A stretch of DNA of 15,201 nt from Firmicutes bacterium UBA2530 (lineage in GTDB: Bacteria; Bacillota; Clostridia; Tissierellales; Sedimentibacteraceae). Every line of letters begins with the position of its first letter. The first letter of the stretch is position 1. Under the pieces are notes generated by a model. It made no database searches. It was not told the DNA's origin and saw nothing but the letters and a program-made list of their open reading frames with translations. This document shows, in pieces, positions 1 to 8,060 of this stretch. The stretch covers positions 182,070 to 197,270 of the forward strand of contig DDNC01000018.1 of the NCBI GenBank assembly GCA_002340985.1. Direction: 5' to 3'. The position numbers and the translations under genes were made by a program.

Positions 1-765
1 CCTGAGGTTCATGAAGAACTTATAGATGAAAATGTAGAGAAGAGAATGGACCTTGTGAAAGACCTTGTGAAGCTTGGTAGAGCATCGAGAGAAAATGCGA
101 AAATCAAGGTAAGACAGCCGATCAGAAGAATCCATATAGACGGAAAATACCAGAGCCTCATCGAGGATCTTGTTCCGTTAATAAAGGAAGAACTGAACGT
201 AAAAGATGTTGTTTTCGAGCATGACCTCAACGAATTCATGGATTTCTCCCTGAAGCCTAACTTCAAGCTTGCAGGACCGATGCTTGGAAGCAATGTTAAG
301 GCGTTTGCGGCAGAGCTGGCAAAAGCAGATGCGGCAGAGATAATAACAAAGGTTCAGTCCGGTGAGAAGTGCGAATTTACCGTAAATGGTCAGACAGTTG
401 AGCTCAACGAGGAAATACTTGACATCCGTATTTCCGCAAAGGAAGGCTATGACGTATCAACAGGCAACAACCTGTTTACAATCATAGATACAGAGCTGAC
501 AGAGGAACTGATAAACGAGGGATATGCCCGCGAATTCATCTCCAAGGTTCAGCAGATGAGAAAGAACAACGGATACGAAATGATGGACAGAATCCAGATT
601 TTCTACAACGGTCCGGAAGAAATAGAGAATGCTGTAAATGTATTCGAAGAGTTCATCAAGAGCGAAACATTAGCAGACATTATAGAAAAAACAGGCGACA
701 GCTCCATGGAGGTTCAAAACCTTAATGGTGTTGATACAGGAATGAAGCTGGAAAAGATAATGTAA
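1..765 (+). CDS. ileS: Isoleucine--tRNA ligase, C-terminal part (5' end outside window)
   Basis: The reading frame is open from base 1 and ends with TAA at 763-765, giving the last 254 residues. IleRS charges tRNA-Ile in the cytoplasm. The start of the fragment (LGRASRENAKIKVRQPI) is the anticodon-binding helical region, and the later stretch ELINEGYAREFISKVQQMRK is typical of the long, eukaryote-like IleRS class that ends in a DUF5915-type region. The catalytic domain and the HIGH and KMSKS motifs lie upstream of the window. No Cys-rich zinc finger is present at the C terminus, unlike the classical bacterial type 1 enzyme; the fragment has a single Cys. Class assignment is inferred from remembered family patterns. 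The gene converges on aroD, and a bidirectional terminator lies between them. Confidence 0.93.
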   Translation, partial: PEVHEELIDENVEKRMDLVKDLVKLGRASRENAKIKVRQPIRRIHIDGKYQSLIEDLVPLIKEELNVKDVVFEHDLNEFMDFSLKPNFKLAGPMLGSNVKAFAAELAKADAAEIITKVQSGEKCEFTVNGQTVELNEEILDIRISAKEGYDVSTGNNLFTIIDTELTEELINEGYAREFISKVQQMRKNNGYEMMDRIQIFYNGPEEIENAVNVFEEFIKSETLADIIEKTGDSSMEVQNLNGVDTGMKLEKIM

Positions 766-783
766 TACAACACAGTAAATATA

Positions 784-825
784 AAAACGGTAGGGATAGT
801 TATTATTCATACCGTTTTGTATTTG
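784..825. terminator. Bidirectional intrinsic terminator between ileS and aroD
   Basis: A 9-bp perfect stem pairs AAAACGGTA (784-792) with TACCGTTTT (810-818), with a 17-nt loop. On the plus strand it ends in a U-rich run (TTTTGTATTTG). On the minus strand it reads into TTTTTATATTT. It therefore suits both convergent genes. Confidence 0.75.
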
Positions 826-841
826 TAGGAGTTTTCTTGTA

Positions 842-1597
842 TTACTGTATTTTCAGCAAATTCAATATCTCTCTCGTGCTTTTAACACTCATCTGTCCGG
901 GAGCAGATGCTTTGTTCAGCGACGCAAAGGTGAGGCATGAGCCGCACAAATCTCCTGTAAGCCTTGTTACAGCTCCTAATGCGCCCATGGACATTGTAAT
1001 AAACGGACGGTCTGCTTTTACTTTTTTCATTTCTAATGCAGCCTCCATGAGGACGAGTACATCCTCCTCACAGTTGGGCATCACCGCTATTTTAGTTATA
1101 TCGGCGCCGTAATCCTGCATTTTTACAAGGCGCCTCACAATTTCATCCTTTGGCGGAGTCTTGTGAAAATCATGGCTGGACATTACCACCCTCACACCTT
1201 TTTCATGAGCATGTGATACCACACTTTTTATCTGTTCCTCCGAGCTGAAAAGCTCTATATCTATTAAATCAACGAATCCACTTTTAACAACAAGGCGATT
1301 GAGTTCAAAATATTTTTCCTCCGACATCTCATGTACACCGCCCTCTCTGCTTGTTCTAAAGGTGAAAAGCACGGGTTTTTCACAATTTTCACGAACAGCT
1401 CCCAAGAGCTTTCCTACCATCTCAAAATTCTCCACATGATTATAATGGTCAATCCTCAGCTCTACCAGGTCGAAATCGAGGGATTTAAGAGATTCAAGGT
1501 CATGCAATATATGTTCTTTATCTGCTCCCGTCAGCGGCACACAGATTTTAGGATTGCCTGCCGTGAGCTCAAGCTCTTTTATCTGAATATTTTTCAT
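842..1597 (-). CDS. aroD: 3-dehydroquinate dehydratase, type I
   Basis: This 251-residue protein has the usual length of type I 3-dehydroquinase, the third step of the shikimate pathway (3-dehydroquinate to 3-dehydroshikimate through a Schiff base). The catalytic set is visible: E46 and R48 in ELRID, the general-base His142 in MSSHDFHKTP, the Schiff-base Lys169 in DITKIAVMP, Arg212 in TRLTGDLCGS, and Gln235 near the end. This numbering is one less than the familiar Salmonella/E. coli residues, so nothing important is missing. The start at 1597 is supported by AAAGGAG about 8 bases upstream on the minus strand. The gene stands alone here; no other aro gene is in the window. Confidence 0.95.
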   Translation of the reverse strand: MKNIQIKELELTAGNPKICVPLTGADKEHILHDLESLKSLDFDLVELRIDHYNHVENFEMVGKLLGAVRENCEKPVLFTFRTSREGGVHEMSEEKYFELNRLVVKSGFVDLIDIELFSSEEQIKSVVSHAHEKGVRVVMSSHDFHKTPPKDEIVRRLVKMQDYGADITKIAVMPNCEEDVLVLMEAALEMKKVKADRPFITMSMGALGAVTRLTGDLCGSCLTFASLNKASAPGQMSVKSTREILNLLKIQ

Positions 1598-1714
1598 AAT
1601 ACAGCTCCTTTATAAAATAAGTTTTTAACAAATATAGTTAATTATGAAATAAAAAATGGTACTAAAAATTATTTTTTGAAAGATAAATTATGTTCGAAAA
1701 CAGAACACTGAAAA

Positions 1715-1750
1715 TTCAACAATGAAAACATTACCAACAAAGATGTTGAA
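1715..1750. repeat. Short inverted repeat in the aroD-ptsI intergenic region
   Basis: TTCAACA (1715-1721) and TGTTGAA (1744-1750) are exact inverted copies separated by 22 bases, just upstream of the ptsI promoter. A second, smaller pair, TGTTC (1691-1695) and GAACA (1703-1707), lies beside it. They could be operator half-sites or chance repeats in AT-rich DNA; no regulator can be named. Confidence 0.3.
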
Positions 1751-1766
1751 ATTGCAGTATTATTCG

Positions 1767-1796
1767 TTGACAATAGCTTGCTTTAAGTAATATAAT
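1767..1796 (+). promoter_or_regulatory. Sigma-A promoter of ptsI
   Basis: A perfect -35 TTGACA (1767-1772), an 18-bp spacer and a perfect -10 TATAAT (1791-1796) point toward ptsI. This predicts a transcript start near 1803 and a leader of about 80 bases. No CcpA cre site or antiterminator was obvious in the leader. Confidence 0.85.
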
Positions 1797-1882
1797 ATTA
1801 TATATTGGGCGTAAAGTATCTGTCAAATGAATTATCACTATTGCAAAAGAAAGGTCAGTTATCAAACTGAAAAGGAAGTCAT

Positions 1883-3634
1883 ATGAAGGGTTTAGGTGTT
1901 TCACCGGGAATTGGAATAGGCAAAGCTTTTGTAATTGAAAAAAAATTTATGGATATAAGCAAGACTTATGTCAGTGATGCTGAGAAAGAAATTGAAAGAT
2001 TCAGAAATGCAGTTGAACTCGGAAAAGACCAGTTAAATGAAATATATTTAAAAACCCTTAACGAAATCGGTGAAAAGGAAGCTCAGATATTCAAGTCCCA
2101 TGAAATGATGCTGGAGGACGAAGCATTCATTTCAGAGGTGGAATCGAAAATCCTTGACGAGAAAATAAATGCCGAGTATTCCTTAAAAGAGGTTTCTGAT
2201 TATTACATAAAAATGTTTGATAAAATCGAGGATGAATACCTGAGGGAAAGAGGAGAGGATATTAAGGACGTCATGAACAGAGTCATTAATATTCTGTCAG
2301 GTGTGAAAACGGCTGATTATTCAATGCTGGACAGCAATTCCATAATCGTTGCCAAGGATTTGACACCCTCGGACACCGCACAGCTTGAAAAAGGCAAGGT
2401 TGCCGCCATGATAACAGAAATGGGCGGAAAGACATCCCACGCAGCAATTATAGCAAGAATAATGGGAATTCCCACAGTGGTGGGACTTGAAAATATAACC
2501 CAGAAAATAAAAAATAATGACACCGTCATATGTGACGGCAAAACCGGAAAAGTACTGATTAATCCCAACGAAAAGCAATTATCTTACTACATTCAGAAAA
2601 AAGATAGATTAGACGAAATAAACAATGAGCTTAAGAAACAAATAGGACTTCCCACAATTTCAAGGGACGGCTTCAGAGTCAACCTTTCAGCCAACATAGG
2701 AACTCCCCACGATGTGGATATGGTGCTGGAAAATGACGCCGAGGGAATAGGGCTTTTCAGAAGCGAGTTTATTTTTATGAACCGCCAGTGCCAGCCCTCC
2801 GAGGATGAGCAATTTGAAGAATACAAGGAGGTTCTCGTGAAAATGGGAGAAAAGCCCGTAATCATAAGAACGCTGGACATAGGCGGAGATAAAAATGTAC
2901 CCTATATTGACATACCGAAGGAAATGAACCCCTTCCTGGGCTACAGGGCCATAAGGTTATGCCTTGGTAATGTGGATGTTTTCAGAACACAGCTCAGAGC
3001 AATACTCAGGGCCAGCATTTACGGCAATGTTAAAATAATGTTTCCCATGATTTCAACCATGAGGGAGCTCAAGGACGCCAAGGAAATACTGAGCGAGGCA
3101 AGAAAGGAGCTTTCAAAGGAAGGAATTCCGTTTAAAAAAGATATTGAAATAGGAATTATGATTGAAATACCCTCTGCGGCAATCATATCAGATTTATTGG
3201 CAAGAGAGGTTGATTTTTTCAGCATCGGAACCAATGATCTCATACAGTATACAATGGCAGTTGACAGGATGAATTCAAGGCTGTCACATTTATACAGCCA
3301 GTATCACCCCGCATTGCTGCGCCTCATAAAGGGTATAATAGACAATGGCCACAAGGCGGGCATATGGGTTGGAATGTGCGGCGAGGCTGCCGGAGACCCC
3401 AAGCTGGTTCCGGTGTTTTTAGGAATGGGATTGGACGAATTCAGCATGAATTCCCCCTCAATACTCAGTTCAAGATATATAATAAGAAATTTGGATAAAA
3501 AAGAAATGGAAAAGATAGCCGAAGGCACTCTGAACATGGAAACAGCAGTTGAGGTTGAAGATTACCTGAGCTGTCTGTTCGCAGACGAAAGCGAAAGCTA
3601 TTTAAACAGATGTAAAATAAGGAGCAGAAATTAA
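1883..3634 (+). CDS. ptsI: Phosphoenolpyruvate-protein phosphotransferase (PTS Enzyme I)
   Basis: Enzyme I takes phosphate from PEP and passes it to HPr, feeding all sugar phosphotransferase systems. The protein is 583 residues, the normal length. The N-terminal domain opens with GLGVSPGIGIGKAF. The phosphorylated histidine is His186 in GGKTSHAAIIAR. The C-terminal PEP-binding barrel shows GIGLFRSEF, MIEIPSAA, SIGTNDLIQY and the acid/base Cys499 in GMCGEAAGDP. The ATG at 1883 is preceded by AAAGGAAG and the gene has its own strong promoter. No ptsH lies next to it, so HPr must be encoded elsewhere. The stop codon overlaps the next ATG by one base (TAATG), so the flavodoxin-like gene is translationally coupled. 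Confidence 0.97.
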   Translation: MKGLGVSPGIGIGKAFVIEKKFMDISKTYVSDAEKEIERFRNAVELGKDQLNEIYLKTLNEIGEKEAQIFKSHEMMLEDEAFISEVESKILDEKINAEYSLKEVSDYYIKMFDKIEDEYLRERGEDIKDVMNRVINILSGVKTADYSMLDSNSIIVAKDLTPSDTAQLEKGKVAAMITEMGGKTSHAAIIARIMGIPTVVGLENITQKIKNNDTVICDGKTGKVLINPNEKQLSYYIQKKDRLDEINNELKKQIGLPTISRDGFRVNLSANIGTPHDVDMVLENDAEGIGLFRSEFIFMNRQCQPSEDEQFEEYKEVLVKMGEKPVIIRTLDIGGDKNVPYIDIPKEMNPFLGYRAIRLCLGNVDVFRTQLRAILRASIYGNVKIMFPMISTMRELKDAKEILSEARKELSKEGIPFKKDIEIGIMIEIPSAAIISDLLAREVDFFSIGTNDLIQYTMAVDRMNSRLSHLYSQYHPALLRLIKGIIDNGHKAGIWVGMCGEAAGDPKLVPVFLGMGLDEFSMNSPSILSSRYIIRNLDKKEMEKIAEGTLNMETAVEVEDYLSCLFADESESYLNRCKIRSRN

Positions 3635-4215
3635 TGAGCAGAAAAGTATCTATAGTGTTTCACAGCGTATGCGGAAACAGCTACCTCATGGCAAAGGAAT
3701 TTTACGAAGCATTCCGCAAGCAGGGGGCTGATGCACAGCTTTTAAGAGTCAATGACCCTAATTACGAGGAGCTGGCAAAAGAATTTGCAGTCGCCGGCCA
3801 ATATAAAAAAGAAATGCTGAGCCTGGAGGAAGCAAAGGCTGAAAAGCTTCTGGACAGCGAAATTATAATAATGGGCTCCCCCACATATTACGGCAATGTT
3901 TCAGGAGCAATGAAGACATTTATGGATTCATTCTCGCCTTACTGGGCAGAGGCCGCATTCTGGGGCAAAAAGCTGTTTGCCTTCACAACCTGCGGAACCA
4001 CAGAGGGCGGTGGAGACATGTGTCTGAACGCCATAAGCATTTTCGGACAGCACGTTGGTATGAACACAGTTCCTGTTCCGTCAAATTTATTGTCCACGCA
4101 GAATTACCCGGCCTACGGTCTGATTCACTACACAGGAGACTATTCAAACCTGAGACCGGGCAGAGATGCGGCACTGGCAATAAATGAAATGGCCGAAAGA
4201 TTATTGAGCCTGTAA
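3634..4215 (+). CDS. Flavodoxin-like / NAD(P)H:quinone oxidoreductase family protein (WrbA-like)
   Basis: This 193-residue protein has a single flavodoxin fold. The FMN-phosphate loop is FHSVCGNSYLMA near residues 9-20, after a beta strand KVSIVFH. The segment MGSPTYYGNVSGAMKTFMD is the usual isoalloxazine loop of the WrbA/NADPH-dependent FMN reductase group, and FTTCGTTEGGGD supplies the third FMN-contacting loop. Such proteins bind FMN and reduce quinones or other acceptors; the electron acceptor here cannot be told. The loop has Cys where many relatives have Thr (SVCGN rather than STTGN). Its ATG overlaps the ptsI stop (TAATG), with AGGAGC just upstream inside ptsI, so the two are cotranscribed. 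Confidence 0.85.
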   Translation: MSRKVSIVFHSVCGNSYLMAKEFYEAFRKQGADAQLLRVNDPNYEELAKEFAVAGQYKKEMLSLEEAKAEKLLDSEIIIMGSPTYYGNVSGAMKTFMDSFSPYWAEAAFWGKKLFAFTTCGTTEGGGDMCLNAISIFGQHVGMNTVPVPSNLLSTQNYPAYGLIHYTGDYSNLRPGRDAALAINEMAERLLSL

Positions 4216-4219
4216 CACA

Positions 4220-4262
4220 GCGACTGCCTCCGGCACAACTGCCCGCGGCGGTCGTTTAATAT
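4220..4262 (+). terminator. GC-rich hairpin after the ptsI-flavodoxin unit
   Basis: GCGACTGCC (4220-4228) pairs with GGCGGTCGT (4247-4255), 9 bp including two G-U pairs, with an 18-nt loop. It is followed by TTTAATATATT. The U tract is weak, so it may only attenuate transcription into the following methyltransferase gene. Confidence 0.45.
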
Positions 4263-4278
4263 ATTATTAGGAGCACAA

Positions 4279-5649
4279 ATGAAAAAGAACGATATAATCG
4301 AAATAACCATAAATGACTTAAATTTCCCAAATGTGGCATCAGCAGTCCACGAGGGCAAAAAAATAAAGATAAAAAATGCACTTCCCGGACAAAAGGTAAG
4401 AGCAAAAATAAGCAGGTCAAGAAAAGAAAGTGCCGAGGCAAAAGTAATAGAGGTCATAGAGCCTGCCGACTACGAGCGGGAGTCTCAATGTCCCCATTTC
4501 GGCCTTTGCGGCGGCTGTACCTACCAGAATGTACCCTATGAAAAGCAGCTTAAAATCAAGGAATCCCAGGTAAAATCAATTTTAGACGGAATACTGCAGG
4601 AGGACTATGAATTTCTTCTCATCATTCCAAGCCCCAAGGAAACTGAATACAGAAACAAGATGGAGTTTTCCTTCGGCGACGAAGTAAAAGACGGGCCTCT
4701 AGCGCTGGGCATGCACAGAAGAAACAGCTTTCACAGCATAGTGACCACAACAGAATGCTCCATCGTAGACAGCGATTTTCGACAGATTCTATGTCGCATT
4801 TTAGACTATTTCCAAGGAAATAACAAGACATACTACCATAAAATAACTAATATTGGCTTTTTAAGATACCTATTGGTAAGAAAAGCAGAAAAGACGGGAC
4901 AAATATTAATAAACCTGATTACATCAAGCCAAGATACTCTGAACGAAAAAGAATTCACGGACCTGATTCTCAGTCTGAACCTAAAGGGAACTATAAAATG
5001 CATCGCCCACTCCATATATGACGGAACAGCCGACGCAGCAAAGGCAGATTCTCAGAAGATTCTCTACGGCGAGGATACCATAGTAGAAGAGTTATTAGGA
5101 TTAAAATTCAACATTTCATCCTTTTCCTTTTTCCAGACAAACTCTCTGGGTGCGGAAAAGTTATACTCCATAGTGAGAGACTTCATAGGAACAACAAAGG
5201 ACAAAACCATATTCGACCTTTATTCCGGCACAGGAACCATAGGCCAGATACTTGCCCCTACCGCAAAAAAGGTAATAGGGATAGAAATAGTGGAGGAAGC
5301 TGTTGAAAAGGCTAACGAAAACACAAAGCTCAACAACTTGGACAACTGCACCTTCATAGCCGGCGACGTCCTCAAAAAAATAGACGACCTCCAGGACACC
5401 CCCGACATCATAGTCCTCGACCCGCCCCGCGAAGGCATACATCCAAAGGCCATCCAAAAAATAATCGACTACAAACCGGAAACCTTCATCTACATCTCCT
5501 GCAAACCAACCTCACTGGCAAAGGACTTGCCGGTGTTTATGGAGAATGGGTATAGGGTGGAGAAGGTTCAGTGTGTGGATATGTTTCCGATGACGTATCA
5601 TGTTGAGACAGTTGCATTGCTTACGAGGAGCGAAGGGCGAAGCGCTTAG
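4279..5649 (+). CDS. rlmD: 23S rRNA (uracil-C5)-methyltransferase, RlmD/RumA family
   Basis: This 456-residue enzyme uses SAM to make 5-methyluridine in 23S rRNA; in Gram-positives the homolog may act on U747, U1939 or both. Domain order: TRAM RNA-binding domain (about 1-63); an Fe-S cluster motif with Cys71, Cys77, Cys80 (CPHFGLCGGC) and Cys160; SAM-binding motif FDLYSGTGTIG (about 312-322); DPPREG at 381-386; and the nucleophile Cys408 in YISCKPTSLAKDL. Relatives usually have Asn, not Lys, after this Cys. AGGAG precedes the ATG. Base composition flips at about residue 414: before it the coding strand is C-rich, after it G-rich (see findings). The last codons (EGRSA) follow HVETVALLTR, the common family C terminus. 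Confidence 0.94.
   Translation: MKKNDIIEITINDLNFPNVASAVHEGKKIKIKNALPGQKVRAKISRSRKESAEAKVIEVIEPADYERESQCPHFGLCGGCTYQNVPYEKQLKIKESQVKSILDGILQEDYEFLLIIPSPKETEYRNKMEFSFGDEVKDGPLALGMHRRNSFHSIVTTTECSIVDSDFRQILCRILDYFQGNNKTYYHKITNIGFLRYLLVRKAEKTGQILINLITSSQDTLNEKEFTDLILSLNLKGTIKCIAHSIYDGTADAAKADSQKILYGEDTIVEELLGLKFNISSFSFFQTNSLGAEKLYSIVRDFIGTTKDKTIFDLYSGTGTIGQILAPTAKKVIGIEIVEEAVEKANENTKLNNLDNCTFIAGDVLKKIDDLQDTPDIIVLDPPREGIHPKAIQKIIDYKPETFIYISCKPTSLAKDLPVFMENGYRVEKVQCVDMFPMTYHVETVALLTRSEGRSA
5599..5625 (+). repeat. rlmD 3'-end repeat, copy 1 (candidate attachment site)
   Basis: The 27 bases encoding HVETVALLT in the intact rlmD match 8061-8087 at 20 of 27 positions. The 3' end of rumA/rlmD genes is a known integration target of mobile elements in Firmicutes (for example rum in streptococci). 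That this copy marks one edge of an insertion is inference. Confidence 0.5.
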
Positions 5650-5678
5650 CGCAGAATAGCGGTAGTATGGAGGAAAAA

Positions 5679-7922
5679 ATGACTGAATTATTAGCTCCGG
5701 CAGGAAATATGGAAGCTTTAAAAGCTGCAATTTCTAATGGTTGTGATGCAATATACTTAGGAATGCAAAAATTTGGTGCACGTGCATACTCATCTAATTT
5801 TGATTTAGAATCGTTAAAAGAGGCTGTTACGTATGCGCACCTGAGGAATGTTAAAATCTATGTAACAATGAATACCATCGTTTTCGAAAACGAAATTGAA
5901 GAGATGAAAGAGCAGATGGACGAATTAAATGAAATCGGTGTTGATGGAATTATCGTCCAGGACCTGGCTGCTTTTGATTATTTAGTTAAAAACTTTATTG
6001 ATATGGAAGCACATTGCTCAACTCAAATGGGAATAGACGATTTAGACGGGACTTTATTATTTAAAGAACTTGGCGCTAAAAGAGTTGTTCTGTCCCGTGA
6101 GGTTGAGATTGAAAAAGTAAAAGGGATAAGAAGAATAGCTAAAATACCTTTAGAAATTTTTGTTCACGGAGCTTTATGTGTATCATATTCCGGAAACTGT
6201 CTGATGTCCGGATTAATCGGCTATCGAAGCGGAAATCGCGGAAGATGTGTTGGTTCATGTCGTAAGGAGTATGAACTAATTGATAAGACAACAGATACAT
6301 CTTTAGGTAAAAGCTATATTCTATCTACTAAGGACTTAAACACAATCGATTATATCAATGATTTAAAAGAAATTGATTCTTTAAAAATAGAAGGTCGAAT
6401 GAAAGAGCCTGCGTATGTTGCTAACACTGTATCAAAATATCGCATGGCCTTAGATAATAAAATGACCGAAGAAGACAAAGAAAATCTGAACAAAACATTC
6501 AACAGAACATTTACTAAAGGTTATTTGTTTCACGAAGATAAGAAAGATATTACAAACATCTTAAGACCTAATAACTTTGGTTATGAAATTGGAAGAATCA
6601 GCAGGATTGTTAAGGACATGTATGAAATAACACTTACACGTACTTTAAATCAAAACGATATAATCAGAATAAGTCATAACAATGAAGATGTTAATTTAAC
6701 TGTTGTAAAACTGTACGATAAAGATGGTAATTTAATCAACAAAGCAGATGATATCTGCTATATCAAAATCAAAGAAAAGTTGTCCAAGGGTGATTTAGTA
6801 TATATAACGAAGGATTATCTATATTACAAAGAGTTAGAATCATCACTGGAAAAAGAATTTAAGCGTTTTAACCTGGATATTAAAGTGTACGCATTTCCAG
6901 ATTCAAAGCTTGTTATAGATGCCGAGGGCTTAGGCTTCAGTTACTTGTATGAAAGCGAGGAAATACTGGGAGAAGCAATTAATAACCCAACGACAAAAGA
7001 GCAGATAATAATGCAATTTTCAAGATTAAATGATACTATATTCGAACTAAGACATGTAGATTTTGAGGAAAGCAATGTATTTATTCCAGCTAAACTGTTA
7101 AATTCAGCAAGAAGAGATATTGTACAGGGCTTATATGACTTAAAGCTTAACAGCCATAAGAAAAGAACCAAGACATTGATAGCAAAAGAAAAAATAAGCT
7201 TTGCCCCTGAAAAACCATACCTTACGGCCTCTGTAACCACAAAGGAACAGTATGATGCTTGCGTGAGCTGTGGAATTAAGGAAATCTATTTTGAAAATAT
7301 TATTAGAAGAAACCAGAATGATTATAAGGAAAAAGAAGGGCAGCTGTTAATCGGAGGATATGGAGGAATTTATCACTACAGAAAAACTAATCCTTTTATT
7401 ACGGACTATTCTTTAAATGTTGTTAATTCTGATAGTTGCTATGAATTATATAGATTAGGTGCGAAACGAGTAACTTTATCTTATGAATTGAATAAGAGAC
7501 AAATTGAAGATTTAATTAATGCATATTATGAAGAAAATGGCGGCCATCCTGCACTGGAAATGATTGTATATGGTAAGGCTCCTTTGATGTTTACAAAATA
7601 TTGTCCGATGAAAAAAATGAATCAATGCGGTATTTGCAAAAGGTCGAGCTATGAGTTAAAAGATGAGCAAGGAACGTTCTCTATCATTTCTCATGATGAT
7701 TGTACAACGACTATACTTAATGGGAAGACACTTAATCTTTTAGATGAGCTGCAAAGCATAAAAGGAATCGAGGCATTCAGATTAAACTTCACAGTTGAAT
7801 CAAAAGAGCAGGTTGCGAAAACCATTAATAAGGCTTTAAGCAAATTAAATGGCAGAGTGGATAAAGCTGTCTTTAATCAGGAAACAGACACAAGAGGACA
7901 TTTTAATAAAGAGATTTTGTAG
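5679..7922 (+). CDS. U32 family 'peptidase' (RlhA/TrhP-type RNA hydroxylation protein), long form
   Basis: The protein is 747 residues from ATG 5679. An in-frame ATG at 5667 overlaps the GGAGG (5669-5673), so 5679 is the better start and gives the classic N terminus MTELLAPAGNMEALKAAI. The family signature is EIFVHGALCVSYSGNCLMSG (about 159-178) with Cys167 and Cys174, followed by Cys190 and Cys194; a further Cys group (642, 650, 653) lies near the C terminus. Bacterial U32 proteins such as E. coli RlhA and TrhP hydroxylate 23S rRNA or tRNA using prephenate-derived chemistry and probably an Fe-S cluster; true peptidase activity is doubtful. The long form has a DUF3656-like C-terminal half. 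It lies 29 bases after rlmD, another rRNA modifier, but is far more AT-rich, and it ends in TRGHF as relatives do, so it looks intact. Confidence 0.9.
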   Translation: MTELLAPAGNMEALKAAISNGCDAIYLGMQKFGARAYSSNFDLESLKEAVTYAHLRNVKIYVTMNTIVFENEIEEMKEQMDELNEIGVDGIIVQDLAAFDYLVKNFIDMEAHCSTQMGIDDLDGTLLFKELGAKRVVLSREVEIEKVKGIRRIAKIPLEIFVHGALCVSYSGNCLMSGLIGYRSGNRGRCVGSCRKEYELIDKTTDTSLGKSYILSTKDLNTIDYINDLKEIDSLKIEGRMKEPAYVANTVSKYRMALDNKMTEEDKENLNKTFNRTFTKGYLFHEDKKDITNILRPNNFGYEIGRISRIVKDMYEITLTRTLNQNDIIRISHNNEDVNLTVVKLYDKDGNLINKADDICYIKIKEKLSKGDLVYITKDYLYYKELESSLEKEFKRFNLDIKVYAFPDSKLVIDAEGLGFSYLYESEEILGEAINNPTTKEQIIMQFSRLNDTIFELRHVDFEESNVFIPAKLLNSARRDIVQGLYDLKLNSHKKRTKTLIAKEKISFAPEKPYLTASVTTKEQYDACVSCGIKEIYFENIIRRNQNDYKEKEGQLLIGGYGGIYHYRKTNPFITDYSLNVVNSDSCYELYRLGAKRVTLSYELNKRQIEDLINAYYEENGGHPALEMIVYGKAPLMFTKYCPMKKMNQCGICKRSSYELKDEQGTFSIISHDDCTTTILNGKTLNLLDELQSIKGIEAFRLNFTVESKEQVAKTINKALSKLNGRVDKAVFNQETDTRGHFNKEIL

Positions 7923-7927
7923 GAAAT

Positions 7928-7955
7928 CCCAGTTCAAATCTGGGTGTCACCTCCA
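7928..7955 (+). pseudogene. 3' fragment of a tRNA gene (T arm, acceptor strand and CCA; probably tRNA-Cys)
   Basis: CCCAG (7928-7932), a 7-nt loop TTCAAAT and CTGGG (7940-7944) make a perfect T arm. The acceptor 3' strand TGTCACC (7945-7951), a discriminator T and CCA (7953-7955) follow. The acceptor and discriminator resemble clostridial tRNA-Cys. No matching 5' half (GGTGACA plus D and anticodon arms) lies upstream, because the U32 gene occupies that place. The fragment starts 5 bases after the U32 stop, as expected for recombination at a tRNA 3' end. Confidence 0.7.
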
Positions 7956-8060
7956 AGAATTAAATACTAAAAATCCGATTTGTAATATTTTCTCTTCTCA
8001 ATGGAAACTTCCATCACGGAATCAGCGGATCTTCAAGACATCAATTTTGTCTACTTAAGG

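Noticed and set aside
837..1615. Plus-strand open frames opposite aroD
   Set aside because: They are antisense shadows; the minus-strand frame has all type I dehydroquinase catalytic residues and a good ribosome binding site.
5667..5681. ATG at 5667 as the start of the U32 protein
   Set aside because: It overlaps the GGAGG that serves ATG 5679, and the family N terminus begins at 5679.
7849..8058. A 69-codon plus-strand frame across the U32 end and tRNA fragment
   Set aside because: It overlaps U32 out of frame, crosses the tRNA 3' end and has no ribosome binding site or recognisable product.
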